Shown here: positions 1-8,628 of the stretch, piece after piece
How the letters are laid out: every line of letters begins with the position of its first letter
Position numbering within the stretch: position 1 is the stretch's first letter
NCBI GenBank assembly: GCA_016873155.1
Contig: VGXX01000005.1
Location: 1-46,430, forward strand
Direction of reading: 5' to 3'
Length of the DNA: 46,430 nucleotides
DNA from: Planctomycetota bacterium
Lineage (GTDB): Bacteria; Planctomycetota; Brocadiia; Brocadiales; Brocadiaceae
Made by a program: the position numbers and the translations under genes
The notes under the pieces: model-generated
What the model saw: the letters and a program-made list of their open reading frames with translations, nothing else
What the model was told of the DNA's origin: nothing
The model's database searches: none

Positions 1-125
1 TTCTTTTTTTGTAAGTTTTTTGTGCCCTTTGCGTTTTGTTTTCTTTTCTTTGTGCTCTTTTTGGTTATGGTTTCATCCTATTTGATTCCTATTTTAACCA
101 CGAAGAACGCGAAGGACACGAAGAT
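1..125. repeat. Oppositely oriented dispersed intergenic repeats
   Basis: Two copies of an 'accacgaag...gcgaagg.acacgaag' type repeat face each other: one reads on the minus strand from about 66 to 19, the other on the plus strand from 96 to 124. A short open frame runs through this stretch, but its translation (NHEEREGHED) is the usual product of this repeat and I do not consider it a gene. No other feature is visible before the TumE-like gene apart from the two palindromes listed separately. Confidence 0.55.
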
Positions 126-180
126 ATTGCCATAAAAAAACCTGCCACAAATTTACACGAAAAACCACGAATATTTAGGC

Positions 181-205
181 GGGTTCAATTTTGTAAATTG
201 AACCC
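181..205. repeat. 25-bp palindrome (11-bp arms, 3-nt loop)
   Basis: Arms GGGTTCAATTT and AAATTGAACCC are perfectly complementary around the loop TGT. It belongs to a family of same-sized palindromes also seen at 248-272, 33584-33608 and 33671-33695. The outer GGGTTC/GAACCC is constant while the inner stem changes in a compensating way. Confidence 0.8.
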
Positions 206-247
206 ATTTTTTGAAATCTCATTGCGCTACAATCCTTGAAAATTTCA

Positions 248-272
248 GGGTTCAGGTTACAAACCAGAACCC
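248..272. repeat. 25-bp palindrome (11-bp arms, 3-nt loop)
   Basis: Arms GGGTTCAGGTT and AACCAGAACCC pair with one mismatch around the loop ACA. The size and outer bases match the palindrome at 181-205. It lies just beyond the 3' end of the TumE-like gene and could also end its transcript, although no T-run follows. Confidence 0.75.
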
Positions 273-286
273 GCAGAAATATGAAA

Positions 287-679
287 TTAACATTCGTATT
301 TTACGATAAGTTTCGTAATATCAGACAATACTTTTTTAATATCCAGAACAACGTTACCAGTCAATTCGGACTCTACAATATTGCTGTCTTCTGCATGAAA
401 ATGGTGGGGATGAGTTTTTATTTTTGGATAATGAGGTGAATTATCCCATCTAATGATAGGCGCATTACTAAAAAGTTGGTAAGAATATAAAATCTGTTCT
501 TGCGTTTTCACAAACCTTATCTCAAGCTTGTATTTCGAAGGGATTAAACTGCACCGCAGTTTATAAATACCACTTTCGTGAATTTCATCAATGGCTTTTA
601 TTTCTACCCTTGATATAAGTTCGCTCTCTTTTAAGGATGAAATAACTTCGGGAAAATTAAACGGTTGCTTCACTATCAA
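287..679 (-). CDS. TumE-like toxin (DUF6516 family)
   Basis: This 130-aa protein resembles the TumE/DUF6516 toxin family. What shows it is the C-terminal half: a 'RWDNSPHYP' segment followed by a His-rich 'THPHHFHAE' segment, which is characteristic of these proteins, after a beta-rich N-terminal half. Its start overlaps the end of the upstream gene by 23 bp, so the two are translationally coupled, as expected for an antitoxin-toxin pair. The family is known as the toxic half of type II TA modules; the cellular target is not something I can derive here. Assignment rests on motif and gene order, without a search. Confidence 0.72.
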   Translation of the reverse strand: MIVKQPFNFPEVISSLKESELISRVEIKAIDEIHESGIYKLRCSLIPSKYKLEIRFVKTQEQILYSYQLFSNAPIIRWDNSPHYPKIKTHPHHFHAEDSNIVESELTGNVVLDIKKVLSDITKLIVKYEC

Positions 680-968
680 TAACCTCTTTTAATGCCTCAT
701 TCCACGCCTTTTTCATCTCTATTACCCCATTCCATTCCATCCAATCGTCTTCTAATTCTGAAGTCGCTTTGTTTGCCAAATCTTTTGAGAAGGTGTCAAA
801 ATTCCTTCCGTATTTCTTCTGAAAAGTTTTTATAATCCTGTCGTAGGTCTTTATTTTACTTTCTATTTGGGTAATCACGATATCCTTCAGTGCGACAGTT
901 TCGTCTTTATATACTCCGGAAAGAACCAAAGGTTTAATCAAATGCATAAGAAATTTTTCAGTTTTCAT
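657..968 (-). CDS. TumA-like antitoxin
   Basis: This 103-aa, charged, mostly helical protein precedes and overlaps the TumE-like toxin gene, which is the usual antitoxin position. The C-terminal part (about residues 45-100) is helical and acidic (WMEWNGVIEMKKAWNEAL) and would suit toxin binding; no classical HTH or RHH signature is obvious. The start at 968 is supported by an AAAGGAG Shine-Dalgarno sequence located inside the end of the preceding small ORF. The function is inferred mainly from pairing with the toxin. Confidence 0.65.
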   Translation of the reverse strand: MKTEKFLMHLIKPLVLSGVYKDETVALKDIVITQIESKIKTYDRIIKTFQKKYGRNFDTFSKDLANKATSELEDDWMEWNGVIEMKKAWNEALKEVIDSEATV

Positions 969-971
969 CTG

Positions 972-1139
972 TTATGTCTCCTTTTTACTTTTAAAATATT
1001 TTCTGCAAATTTCTATTAATTGATTATACAATTCTTTATTGTCAGTTACACACCATTCTTTTTTGTGCTCTTCATCCATAAAATATATCTTCCCATCATC
1101 CCATCCGTATAACTCTTTAAATTCTTCCTTGTTCTTCAT
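972..1139 (-). CDS. Small acidic protein upstream of the TA pair
   Basis: A 55-aa ORF begins MKNKEEFKELYGWDDGKIYF and ends SKKET. It stops only 3 nt before the TumA-like start, and its last codons contain the ribosome binding site of that gene. Composition is charged and protein-like, with two Trp and two Cys, and no membrane segment. The tight spacing suggests it is the first gene of the same operon, perhaps an accessory or leader ORF. I do not recognise a family. It could also be chance coding of the upstream region. Confidence 0.45.
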   Translation of the reverse strand: MKNKEEFKELYGWDDGKIYFMDEEHKKEWCVTDNKELYNQLIEICRKYFKSKKET

Positions 1140-1240
1140 ACTGTATCCACCTTCTTATTACCCACTTCTCAATCCCCTACTGGGAGGGGAACTCAGGGGT
1201 GGGTTCGCGTTCGCTTAACCCACCATACATCAACTGACAG

Positions 1241-1984
1241 TTAGACATTTTTTATGAGACTCAGAAACTGTTCAGAAAAGTTTGCGACATACCCAGTAGT
1301 TTTTTCAGCATATCTATCGAAATCCTCATCGTTAATCGATGGCTTGATCACCCGGACAAGTCGTAGTTTCCCTTCATCAACTTGAAGATCAAGGGCAAAC
1401 ATCACACTGGAGAATCCTTTTCCAGGATGTATAAAAATATCCCGTGCCTTTACAGCCTGATCTATCCACATAGCTTTGTGCCGTGCAATCAAATCATCCA
1501 ATTTTACAGCTATCTCTTGGGTTTCCTTTTTTGCATTATTTCTCAGTGCATTCATAAGCTTTCCGCCAACATCGTCGCCTTTCTTATGAAATCCATGTAT
1601 CTGTTGAGAAACAATACCTTGCGCAGAAATTAACTGAACGATTATATCAAAAAAAATCTTAATCGAACCAAGAAACGCCTGAATACTGAGATGAGCCTCA
1701 GGAATCTCGACAAAATAAGAGAAAGTATTAATCTCCCACTTTGCAGTATTCCACTGACTTTCTAAATCTGCAAATCTGGGCAGACATAAAGCATCCGCTT
1801 GTTGAAAAATCGCCTTGAGCTTTGATGCCTCATATAGAAGAATGCCTTGTTGGACCGCACATGAATGAATGATTGCTTTACTGGCACCATTCCAGTCATT
1901 CGGATTAAATATCGAATATGCTAAAACGCTACTCTCATGGCACAGAATTACAGATACCTTAGAAGATGCTTGTTCTTTATGCAT
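1241..1984 (-). CDS. Unrecognised 247-aa protein with HEPN-like RxxxxH motif
   Basis: The family is not recognised. The protein is predominantly alpha-helical. Near residues 180-187 it carries 'ARDIFIHPG', an R-x4-H arrangement followed by Pro-Gly, as seen in HEPN-fold proteins, many of which are RNases of toxin or abortive-infection systems. The gene lies 41 bp downstream of the kinase gene on the same strand, so the two probably share a transcript. A 100-bp gap with palindrome-like sequence separates it from the TA operon that follows. An alternative is a non-enzymatic HEPN-like or simply unrelated helical protein. Confidence 0.6.
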   Translation of the reverse strand: MHKEQASSKVSVILCHESSVLAYSIFNPNDWNGASKAIIHSCAVQQGILLYEASKLKAIFQQADALCLPRFADLESQWNTAKWEINTFSYFVEIPEAHLSIQAFLGSIKIFFDIIVQLISAQGIVSQQIHGFHKKGDDVGGKLMNALRNNAKKETQEIAVKLDDLIARHKAMWIDQAVKARDIFIHPGKGFSSVMFALDLQVDEGKLRLVRVIKPSINDEDFDRYAEKTTGYVANFSEQFLSLIKNV

Positions 1985-2025
1985 TCAATAATTCAAGATA
2001 AGAGAAAAAATCTTATAAGAAACAC

Positions 2026-3042
2026 CTATTTAATCCACCAACCTTTTTGATCTGCCATATCTACCCGAAATAGTTGAATGTGACCACAATCAGAACAAAC
2101 TAAAACCCTCCAATCTGGAATATGTGGTGCCTGTAGACCTAAGTCGTAAGCTTGTTTATTATTGTAGTATCCAGAGCCACAGTATGTGCATGGTTGTTTA
2201 ATATCTTTAGCGATAGGGGTGAATTCTTTCCTTACCAATCTCTCTACTTGCTTGACCTCTTTTATAATTTCACTTATATTCCAGCGATCTTCAGACTTAT
2301 TAACAATCATATGATCCAACAATCTATTGGCATGTTCCATGTAGATATTATTCCAACCTGGGAATGTATCTTTTTTTCGTTTTAAATCATATTCTGGGTC
2401 TCTATGTTTTTCCCTACTAAAAATTTTCCCTCCCGATAGTAACCAATAAAGGACTTTCCCAAGTGAATAGATGTCACTTTTGGTAGATATATCATCTAAT
2501 CTCCCATCTTCAAGTTCAGGTGCAATAAACAATCTAGGGCCCACAGCCTCATCGGTAAGAGTTATGCGAGTACCATCTTGTTCAATAAAACATATTCCAA
2601 AATCACCAATAACAGCAGGACCACGCTCTGTTTTCAGGAAAATATTGTCTGGTTTTAAGTCACGATGAATAATATTATTGTGATGGGCATATTGTATTCC
2701 CGAACATATTTGCAAAAAAGTCTCAAATACTTTAGTTGGAGAATTGTGCCAAAAAGGTTTGGCGTGAGATAGGCTACCTCCTGAACAATATTCAGTCACA
2801 AGATAAGGTTTTTCGGTATCTATATCAAAATCTACTAATTGAACAATATTTTCATGTGAGATATTTCTAACAGCTTCAATCTCACGCTTAAAACGGTCAA
2901 TTCTATTAATATTTTTCAGACGTTTCAAAACGCACTGTGTTTTACCTCCATCTTTATTATCTTTTACTACGAAAGTATGTGCCTGTCCACCTTCACTTAA
3001 AGGCCGTATTACTTCCCATCTATCCCCATATATTGTTGACAT
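2026..3042 (-). CDS. Hanks-type Ser/Thr protein kinase with C-terminal zinc ribbon
   Basis: The protein (338 aa) has a full kinase core: a glycine-rich loop (LSEGGQAHTFVV, about residue 15), the ATP-binding Lys in VLKRLK (about 40), the catalytic loop HRDLKPDN (about 125), DFG in IGDFGICF, and APE in FIAPELEDG. All catalytic residues look intact. After the kinase, residues near 285 to 320 contain CTYC and CSDC, a four-cysteine zinc ribbon ending in a Trp-rich tail. There is no membrane segment or PASTA repeat, so it is cytoplasmic. Kinases of this soluble type occur both in signalling and in phage defence (Stk2-like). The neighbouring HEPN-like gene and TA pair make a defence role possible, but that is inference. 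Confidence 0.9.
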   Translation of the reverse strand: MSTIYGDRWEVIRPLSEGGQAHTFVVKDNKDGGKTQCVLKRLKNINRIDRFKREIEAVRNISHENIVQLVDFDIDTEKPYLVTEYCSGGSLSHAKPFWHNSPTKVFETFLQICSGIQYAHHNNIIHRDLKPDNIFLKTERGPAVIGDFGICFIEQDGTRITLTDEAVGPRLFIAPELEDGRLDDISTKSDIYSLGKVLYWLLSGGKIFSREKHRDPEYDLKRKKDTFPGWNNIYMEHANRLLDHMIVNKSEDRWNISEIIKEVKQVERLVRKEFTPIAKDIKQPCTYCGSGYYNNKQAYDLGLQAPHIPDWRVLVCSDCGHIQLFRVDMADQKGWWIK

Positions 3043-3704
3043 TAGAAAATCACTCCATATTTTTATAACTGACCAATGGCATAAGGGTGTTATCTATTTA
3101 CTCTATATTGGTTTTGCAATAAACTTTTATAGTTTCTATATCAGCATTAGTCAGCCTTTCAAAACGACCTATAAACCTTTTTTTCATTTAAAAAATTTTT
3201 ACCCATGTGTTAATCCTGCATTTGCTCTTGATTTCACCCTGATCAGTTATATACCGAACTAATTCAATCTTCTACGTTTAGGTTTTCTTCTGGGTTTTGA
3301 ATGCTGTTATCCATGTTGGGTTTCATTCAACCTAATCTACTGAAACCTAACAACTCCCTGAATACTCCTTTATTAAGGGTAACGGTTTAAATCCCCATTA
3401 ATAAAGGGGAACAAAGGGGCGAACAAAGCTGCATTTGGCTAAATAGTTACAGTGATTACTATTCTTTTATAGTTTACCGCTTGTTATTACTATATATTCT
3501 ACCTGATACTTGGTCAAGAAAGATAATCTCAGGCATAAAGAATGAATTAAAAATTGAGAAGCACTGAATATTTCATTTTTCGGACTTTATCTGATATAGA
3601 GTGCATCAAAGCCAAAAATATTTGAATTCCCTTGCATGCTTTGAAATTACAAGTAAAATAATGCAATATTAAAAAGATTTACAAGTTTGGAGGCTTTTTG
3701 AAAC
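3043..3704. other. Long intergenic region
   Basis: No convincing gene lies in this 660-bp AT-rich stretch between the divergent kinase and serS genes. It holds a degenerate 'ccccattaataaagggg' hairpin near 3392-3409, of the same kind as those at 24155 and 35445. A possible serS promoter is TTGCAT (3632-3637) with TAAAAT (3654-3659), 16 bp apart. Confidence 0.5.
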
Positions 3705-4979
3705 ATGCTTGATATAAATTTTATCAGGAACAACCCTGACAAGGTCAAACAGGCTATCGCGCTGAAGCACGAAAAGGCAGCAAGCATAGATCAAATCCTT
3801 GAGGTTGACGCCCAGCGCAGGTCTATGATTCATGCCTGTGAACAATCGAAGAGTAAACGCAACGAGAAGTCAAAAGAGGTCAGCGAACTTAAGAAAAAAG
3901 GACAGGATGCCTCTCAGATCATCGAGGAAACAAAAAAGATCGGCGATGACATAAAATCCATTGAGGAAAAACTGAAGGAACTGGATACTCAAATCACCAA
4001 TCTGATGCTGCGCATTCCCAATATTCCCGCAGCGGACGTGCCTGTCGGAAAGGATGAAAAAGATAATGTCGTTGTCAAGACATGGGGACAGCGGAAGACG
4101 TTTGATTTTCCCCCTCTGCCACACTGGGAACTGGGGAGTATCCTAAACATCCTGGATACGGAGCGGGCGTCCAAGATTTCAGGTTCTGGTTTTATCTTGC
4201 TGAAAGGGCTTGGCGCAAAGCTCGAACGCGCCTTGTTTTCCTTTATGCTGGATGTCCATACCAGAGATCACGGCTACACAGAATTATTCCCGCCGTTTCT
4301 CGTTACCCGCACGACCATGACGGGCACAGGGCAATTGCCGAAGCTGGAAGAGGATATGTACCGGACTGCCGCAGACGACCTCTTCCTCGTTCCCACGGCG
4401 GAAGTCCCTGTTACCAATATTCACCGTGATGAGATACTTTCTTACAAAGACCTCCCTATTTACTACACTGCCTATACTCCCTGTTTCCGGCGCGAGGCTG
4501 GTTCTTACGGCAAAGACACAAGGGGAATTATACGGGTTCATCAATTCAATAAAGTAGAGTTAGTTAAGCTTGTGAAACCGGAGACATCGTATGATGAATT
4601 GGAATCGCTGCTTGGTAATGCAGAGAAAATACTCCAACTACTTGGGCTTGAATACAGGGTGGCAAAGTTGTGTACAGGAGATATGAGCTTTGCTGCGGCA
4701 AAGTGCTACGATATTGAGGTCTGGGCGCCAGGTGTTGGTAAATTCCTGGAAGTTTCATCCTGCAGTAATTTTGAAGACTTTCAGGCACGGCGCATTAACA
4801 TACGTTTCCGGGATGAGGATGGAAAGCTGCGATTTGTACACACCTTAAACGGCTCTGGTTTGGCCTTGCCAAGAACAGTTATAGCGCTTCTTGAGACCTA
4901 TCAGCAAAAGGACGGATCCGTTGTGATTCCAGATATCCTTCGGCCTTATATGGGCGGGATCAAGGTTATTGCCAAGTAG
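3705..4979 (+). CDS. serS: Seryl-tRNA synthetase
   Basis: This is the class II synthetase that charges tRNA-Ser with serine in the cytoplasm. The 424-aa length is normal. The N-terminal about 105 residues form the long antiparallel coiled-coil arm that reads the tRNA variable arm ([18 protein letters not shown] region). Motif 2 is seen as '[16 protein letters not shown]' and motif 3 as '[17 protein letters not shown]'. Start ATG 3705 follows a GGAGG at 3690-3694. The gene is monocistronic, convergent with the membrane-protein gene downstream. Confidence 0.97.
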   Translation: MLDINFIRNNPDKVKQAIALKHEKAASIDQILEVDAQRRSMIHACEQSKSKRNEKSKEVSELKKKGQDASQIIEETKKIGDDIKSIEEKLKELDTQITNLMLRIPNIPAADVPVGKDEKDNVVVKTWGQRKTFDFPPLPHWELGSILNILDTERASKISGSGFILLKGLGAKLERALFSFMLDVHTRDHGYTELFPPFLVTRTTMTGTGQLPKLEEDMYRTAADDLFLVPTAEVPVTNIHRDEILSYKDLPIYYTAYTPCFRREAGSYGKDTRGIIRVHQFNKVELVKLVKPETSYDELESLLGNAEKILQLLGLEYRVAKLCTGDMSFAAAKCYDIEVWAPGVGKFLEVSSCSNFEDFQARRINIRFRDEDGKLRFVHTLNGSGLALPRTVIALLETYQQKDGSVVIPDILRPYMGGIKVIAK

Positions 4980-5003
4980 AAACTGGTTTACAACCTGTCT
5001 CTA
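4979..5003. repeat. Imperfect palindrome between convergent genes
   Basis: Overlapping the serS stop, AACTGGTTT and ACAACCTGTCT form an imperfect stem that shares the CAGGTT/AACCTG-like core of the dispersed palindromes. It sits exactly between two converging genes, so it may act as a bidirectional terminator. Confidence 0.45.
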
Positions 5004-5009
5004 CAACAA

Positions 5010-5552
5010 TTATTTTAAGGAATAACTCTTTCCAAACATCTCTAAGCCGAACCACTTTCCTTCGGAACCAATCAATAACCTGCCTTTGCCGGTAATGAGC
5101 AGGAATATTATCAGCAAAGGGAACAGTATCGGAAGCGCTATAGCGAAGATGGATAATGTCACGAAAACCACGGGTACTGACGCAACCAGCATGACAGCAA
5201 GGAGTGGGAAAATAAGCATACACACAATCACAAGGATGCCAAATGCAAATATGAATACGGGTGGTAAAATAGCGATTGAGAAAATACCCCAGAATCCCTT
5301 CTTAAACACACCGGAAACCTTCTTTCCGTATAGGATTAGCCCACTGCTCAAACCTTCCTGAAGTACCTCAGTACCTTCAGACACAGACGGTTTCTCGGAG
5401 ACAGGTTCTTCCGGTTTGGGTTCTTCTTTCGTTGAAGTTGTTTCAGTAGCTGTTACAAAAGAAACATCAGTCTCCGATAATTCTTCTGTCCCCACTTTCT
5501 GAGCAGTATCTTCAGAATCCTTTGCCTTTTTTTTCCTTTTCCAAAGCGCCAT
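5010..5552 (-). CDS. Hydrophobic membrane protein with charged N-terminus
   Basis: No family is recognised. The first 65 or so residues are highly charged and low in complexity (KRKKKAKDSEDT, then a Glu/Pro/Ser-rich EEPKPEEPVSEKPS stretch). Residues from about 80 to 160 form two to three long hydrophobic segments, ending in a short polar tail. This suggests an inner-membrane protein with a disordered cytoplasmic N-terminus. The ispF gene lies 24 bp upstream on the same strand, so the gene is probably the last of the 8.6-5.0 kb minus-strand cluster. Confidence 0.7.
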   Translation of the reverse strand: MALWKRKKKAKDSEDTAQKVGTEELSETDVSFVTATETTSTKEEPKPEEPVSEKPSVSEGTEVLQEGLSSGLILYGKKVSGVFKKGFWGIFSIAILPPVFIFAFGILVIVCMLIFPLLAVMLVASVPVVFVTLSIFAIALPILFPLLIIFLLITGKGRLLIGSEGKWFGLEMFGKSYSLK

Positions 5553-5576
5553 AGTGAAGTTGATTAACCTCTAAAA

Positions 5577-6053
5577 TTAAGTATCCTCACATAAACTTGC
5601 GATGGCCTGAGCGGCAATGGCCTCACCATGACCAATGGCATCTACACCTTCCATCGTTGTGGCTTTAATGTTGACCCTGCTTGCATCCACACCGAGCCAT
5701 TCTGCAATATTTTTCTTCATTTCCATTTTTTTAGAACCGATCCTGGGTTTTTCGGCAAGGATCATCACATCTACATTATTGACTTTGAAGCGTCTTTCTT
5801 TCACAAGATCAACGACCTTTAAAAGGAGGGTCTTACTGGGGACGCCTTTCCACCTCTGGTCGGTATCAGGAAAATGTTCTCCAATATCACCAAGGGCTGC
5901 CGCTCCCAGTATTGCATCGCATACGGCATGGAGCACTACGTCGGCGTCAGAATGGCCGTGCAGTCCCAAAGGATAATCGAATTCAACCCCTCCCAGCACA
6001 AGTTTGCGGCCTTCGACAAGTCTATGAATGTCGTACCCAATCCCAAAGAGCAT
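5577..6053 (-). CDS. ispF: 2-C-methyl-D-erythritol 2,4-cyclodiphosphate synthase
   Basis: IspF is the fifth enzyme of the MEP isoprenoid pathway. It converts CDP-methylerythritol 2-phosphate to the cyclic diphosphate, releasing CMP. The 158-aa length is standard. The metal-binding D-x-H is in 'GIGYDIHRL' (residues 6-10) and the third ligand His is in 'LGLHGHSDADVVLHA'. The substrate-binding 'LGDIGEHFPDTD' and the C-terminal 'KATTMEGVDAIGHGEAIAA' block are intact. The gene follows the TPR protein gene by only 6 bp. Confidence 0.97.
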   Translation of the reverse strand: MLFGIGYDIHRLVEGRKLVLGGVEFDYPLGLHGHSDADVVLHAVCDAILGAAALGDIGEHFPDTDQRWKGVPSKTLLLKVVDLVKERRFKVNNVDVMILAEKPRIGSKKMEMKKNIAEWLGVDASRVNIKATTMEGVDAIGHGEAIAAQAIASLCEDT

Positions 6054-6059
6054 ATCGCC

Positions 6060-6842
6060 TTATTTTTTACCAGCAGTTCCTTGTTCCAATACTGATAGTC
6101 TGGCTTGCGCCTTCTTGCGTGACTTTGCATCAGGACTGTACAGGGCGGCCTGTTGGTAAATTGCCTTTGCCCTTTCATGGTCAGCAAGCATTTTGTCGTA
6201 CGTTTCGGCAGCGCTCAACAATGCAGGTTGCTTAATATAGGGATTTAATTGATAGCTTTTTATATAATATTTCGCTGCGCTTTCGTAGTCATGGAAGTAG
6301 CTGCCGGCATAAATTTCTGCAATTTCGAATGCTGCATCACCGACTTTATCGCTGTCAGGATATGTAGCCATAAGCTTTTCCAGGCGCTTAATGGCTGTAA
6401 CACGGTTCTCTTTACTGAAAGACTTTTTGTACATCATGGCGTCGTTAAATAAGGTGTTGGCGTCTTCGATATCCCGTAATATCACTCCGGTCCGCACATT
6501 TCCCAGTCCTTCGTCGGTATACAGCGGTTGCGGCACTTTATCCAGGGCGTCAAGTTCCCTGCGTGTCTTCTGGAGTCGGAGTTGGTTCCCTGTCTCCTGG
6601 TAATACTGTCTTAATTCATCAAGTGTCTCACGGTAGTTTTTCCTTGAGACGGTTACGGCATGAATCAACTGCTCTTCTTTGGTCTTTAATTCATCGACAG
6701 ACAATTTCGCCTTGCATACTACACAATATTTTTCGCTTTCGTCAATCAGGTCAAAACAATTCAGACAATAATTTGCTGCAAATGCTGTGTATGAAACAAA
6801 CACCAAACAAACCGACACAAAAAACATTTTTACTATTTTCAT
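6060..6842 (-). CDS. Exported zinc-ribbon/TPR protein
   Basis: A 260-aa protein with a cleavable signal peptide (MKIVKMFFVSVCLVFVSYTA, cleavage probably after AFA). A small CxxC...CxxC ribbon follows immediately (NYCLNCFDLIDESEKYCVVC). A coiled-coil part comes next, and the C-terminal half (about residues 120-250) holds three or so TPR-like repeats ('AFEIAEIYAGSYFHDYESAA', 'AKAIYQQAALYSPDA'). It is likely periplasmic and mediates protein contacts, like YbgF/BamD-type TPR proteins; a specific role cannot be assigned. It lies 10 bp after the dynamin-like GTPase gene. Confidence 0.8.
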   Translation of the reverse strand: MKIVKMFFVSVCLVFVSYTAFAANYCLNCFDLIDESEKYCVVCKAKLSVDELKTKEEQLIHAVTVSRKNYRETLDELRQYYQETGNQLRLQKTRRELDALDKVPQPLYTDEGLGNVRTGVILRDIEDANTLFNDAMMYKKSFSKENRVTAIKRLEKLMATYPDSDKVGDAAFEIAEIYAGSYFHDYESAAKYYIKSYQLNPYIKQPALLSAAETYDKMLADHERAKAIYQQAALYSPDAKSRKKAQARLSVLEQGTAGKK

Positions 6843-6852
6843 GCTTTTCTCC

Positions 6853-8598
6853 TTAGCTTAAACCGCTTTTCCGCATGAGGCTCTTCACATTTTCCAGTAA
6901 CGAGTTTACTTCCGATACCTGCCGCACCATTTCTTCCCTTTCCGTCCAGCGAAGGTCACGATATGATGAGATATTATTACTGATATCCTCGATTACGCGA
7001 TCAATGGCCTTGTCAATCTCGAATTTCATAAACTCGACGAATCGTTCACATAATGCATCAGTCCGTTTCACGAATTCATTACGGAAACTCTTCCGCTTTT
7101 GCGGGAAGATGGCAAGCCCAATGAATGCCAGCGCCACGGAAATTCCTATAATAGCGGGAGGAGGCACAATAAACGAGAACATCATGGTAACACCCACCCC
7201 GATGCCAACCGCAAACGCCTCTGTTATCAAAAAGCTGATAAATCCGCCCTGCACTGAGCTGTTAAGCCTTTCCGATTCCCGTTCGATATCCAGTTCTCTG
7301 AACTCTTTGGAACGTGACTTTAAAGCAACCTCAATCTCATGCTTTCTGTCATCATAGTGGCGTTCCGCATGCCCATCAAGAATAGAACCAACCCTGCGGT
7401 CATATCCTACTTCTTTCTCGATGTGATCCCGCGCCAGATCCCATAACGAACGGTTGTTTCTTGCCACATAATCCACCACATCGTCGATAATTCTATCCAT
7501 GTCGGTTTGTGGATTTAAAAGTCCGTATACTTCCCTTTTGAATCGCTCATCAATCTTTTCCCTCCCTATCTTGGAGAGGATTACAGCCTTCATCGTGACG
7601 TATGAATTCAGGAAATTATCTAATTTTTCTTTTAATCGCGAGAATACGAGCTTGATTTCATCTTTATATTTTAATGTATACTCACGCATGTCCTGCTTTT
7701 TATTCTTCAAACGCGTCTCAAAGCGCTCGATACTTTTGATGTCTGTATTGCACTTGCTGACCTTCTCATTGAGATTCTGCTGGAGTTCGGAGAACACGTT
7801 ATGTAAATATTTTAAAGGGCTGACCAGTTTAAAATCGATCTTTGTATCGAGGTCCAGTTTATCAAATATAAAAGACTCGACCTCTGCGATTTTACTCTTT
7901 GCAAGGAGCGATTCGTTTGCTTCGGCCTTCCCCTTGTATGCATCCTTGGCAGATACCGACAGGATTTTTGGTTCGAAACCCAGCAATCGGTAACAATTCT
8001 TTTCCAAAAAGATTACAATCTCATTCAGCTCTTCGGGAGACTTCAAGTCTATCTTGTTTAAGATAAACAGCACCTTCCGACCCCACTTGCCCTTCAGGAA
8101 TTGCAGGAATTGCCTTTCGCTCTCGGTAAATGGATGGTCTGCAGAGGTTATAAAGAGTACGAGTTCCGCCCTGTGGACAAAGCTTTCAGTGAGCGCTGCA
8201 TGTTCTACAATAATCGAATTTGTGCCCGGAGTATCGACCAGGGTAACATCTTTCAATGTCTCCATGGGATACGTCGCCTGACACAGGTGATCTCCCACCT
8301 CCTTGACTTCGACCTTATCACCATACGTTAATAACGTAATTCGATTGGTCGTAGGGGTAGGACCTTGCTGCAGGATATGTTCGCCACACATGGCATTAAT
8401 GAAACTGGACTTGCCTGAATTGTATTCACCGGCCACCAGCAAATAAAAGGGTTCTTCCAGCTGGGTGCGCATCTCCGCCACTTTTTTCTCCATATCAGAG
8501 GTGCCGATTCGCTCAAAAAACTTTTTTGAGTTATCGAGGAGATTTACGACCTCAGGATAAATATCCCTGTGTTTTGCCTTTGATGTTATATTTAACAT
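6853..8598 (-). CDS. Bacterial dynamin-like GTPase
   Basis: A 581-aa large GTPase of the dynamin family. The G1 P-loop is 'GEYNSGKSSFINAMCG' (about residue 56), the G2 threonine lies in 'GPTPTTNRITLL', G3 is 'DTPGTNS' and G4 is 'NKID'. Long helical stalk segments surround a hydrophobic hairpin near residues 460-500 (VGVTMMFSFIVPPPAIIGIS), the expected membrane-inserting paddle. Such proteins remodel or repair membranes. Only one GTPase copy is present, whereas many bacterial dynamins occur as tandem pairs; the small coiled-coil membrane protein just upstream could be a partner. The first gene of this same-strand run may be that coiled-coil gene. Confidence 0.9.
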   Translation of the reverse strand: MLNITSKAKHRDIYPEVVNLLDNSKKFFERIGTSDMEKKVAEMRTQLEEPFYLLVAGEYNSGKSSFINAMCGEHILQQGPTPTTNRITLLTYGDKVEVKEVGDHLCQATYPMETLKDVTLVDTPGTNSIIVEHAALTESFVHRAELVLFITSADHPFTESERQFLQFLKGKWGRKVLFILNKIDLKSPEELNEIVIFLEKNCYRLLGFEPKILSVSAKDAYKGKAEANESLLAKSKIAEVESFIFDKLDLDTKIDFKLVSPLKYLHNVFSELQQNLNEKVSKCNTDIKSIERFETRLKNKKQDMREYTLKYKDEIKLVFSRLKEKLDNFLNSYVTMKAVILSKIGREKIDERFKREVYGLLNPQTDMDRIIDDVVDYVARNNRSLWDLARDHIEKEVGYDRRVGSILDGHAERHYDDRKHEIEVALKSRSKEFRELDIERESERLNSSVQGGFISFLITEAFAVGIGVGVTMMFSFIVPPPAIIGISVALAFIGLAIFPQKRKSFRNEFVKRTDALCERFVEFMKFEIDKAIDRVIEDISNNISSYRDLRWTEREEMVRQVSEVNSLLENVKSLMRKSGLS

Positions 8599-8628
8599 GA
8601 ACTTTCGATTTGAATCCTTTACCGGAAA

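Noticed and set aside
36-439. Two plus-strand 67-codon frames at the window start
   Set aside because: They run through dispersed repeats and palindromes (NHEEREGHED type translation) and have no ribosome binding site; the second also overlaps the TumE-like gene in antisense.
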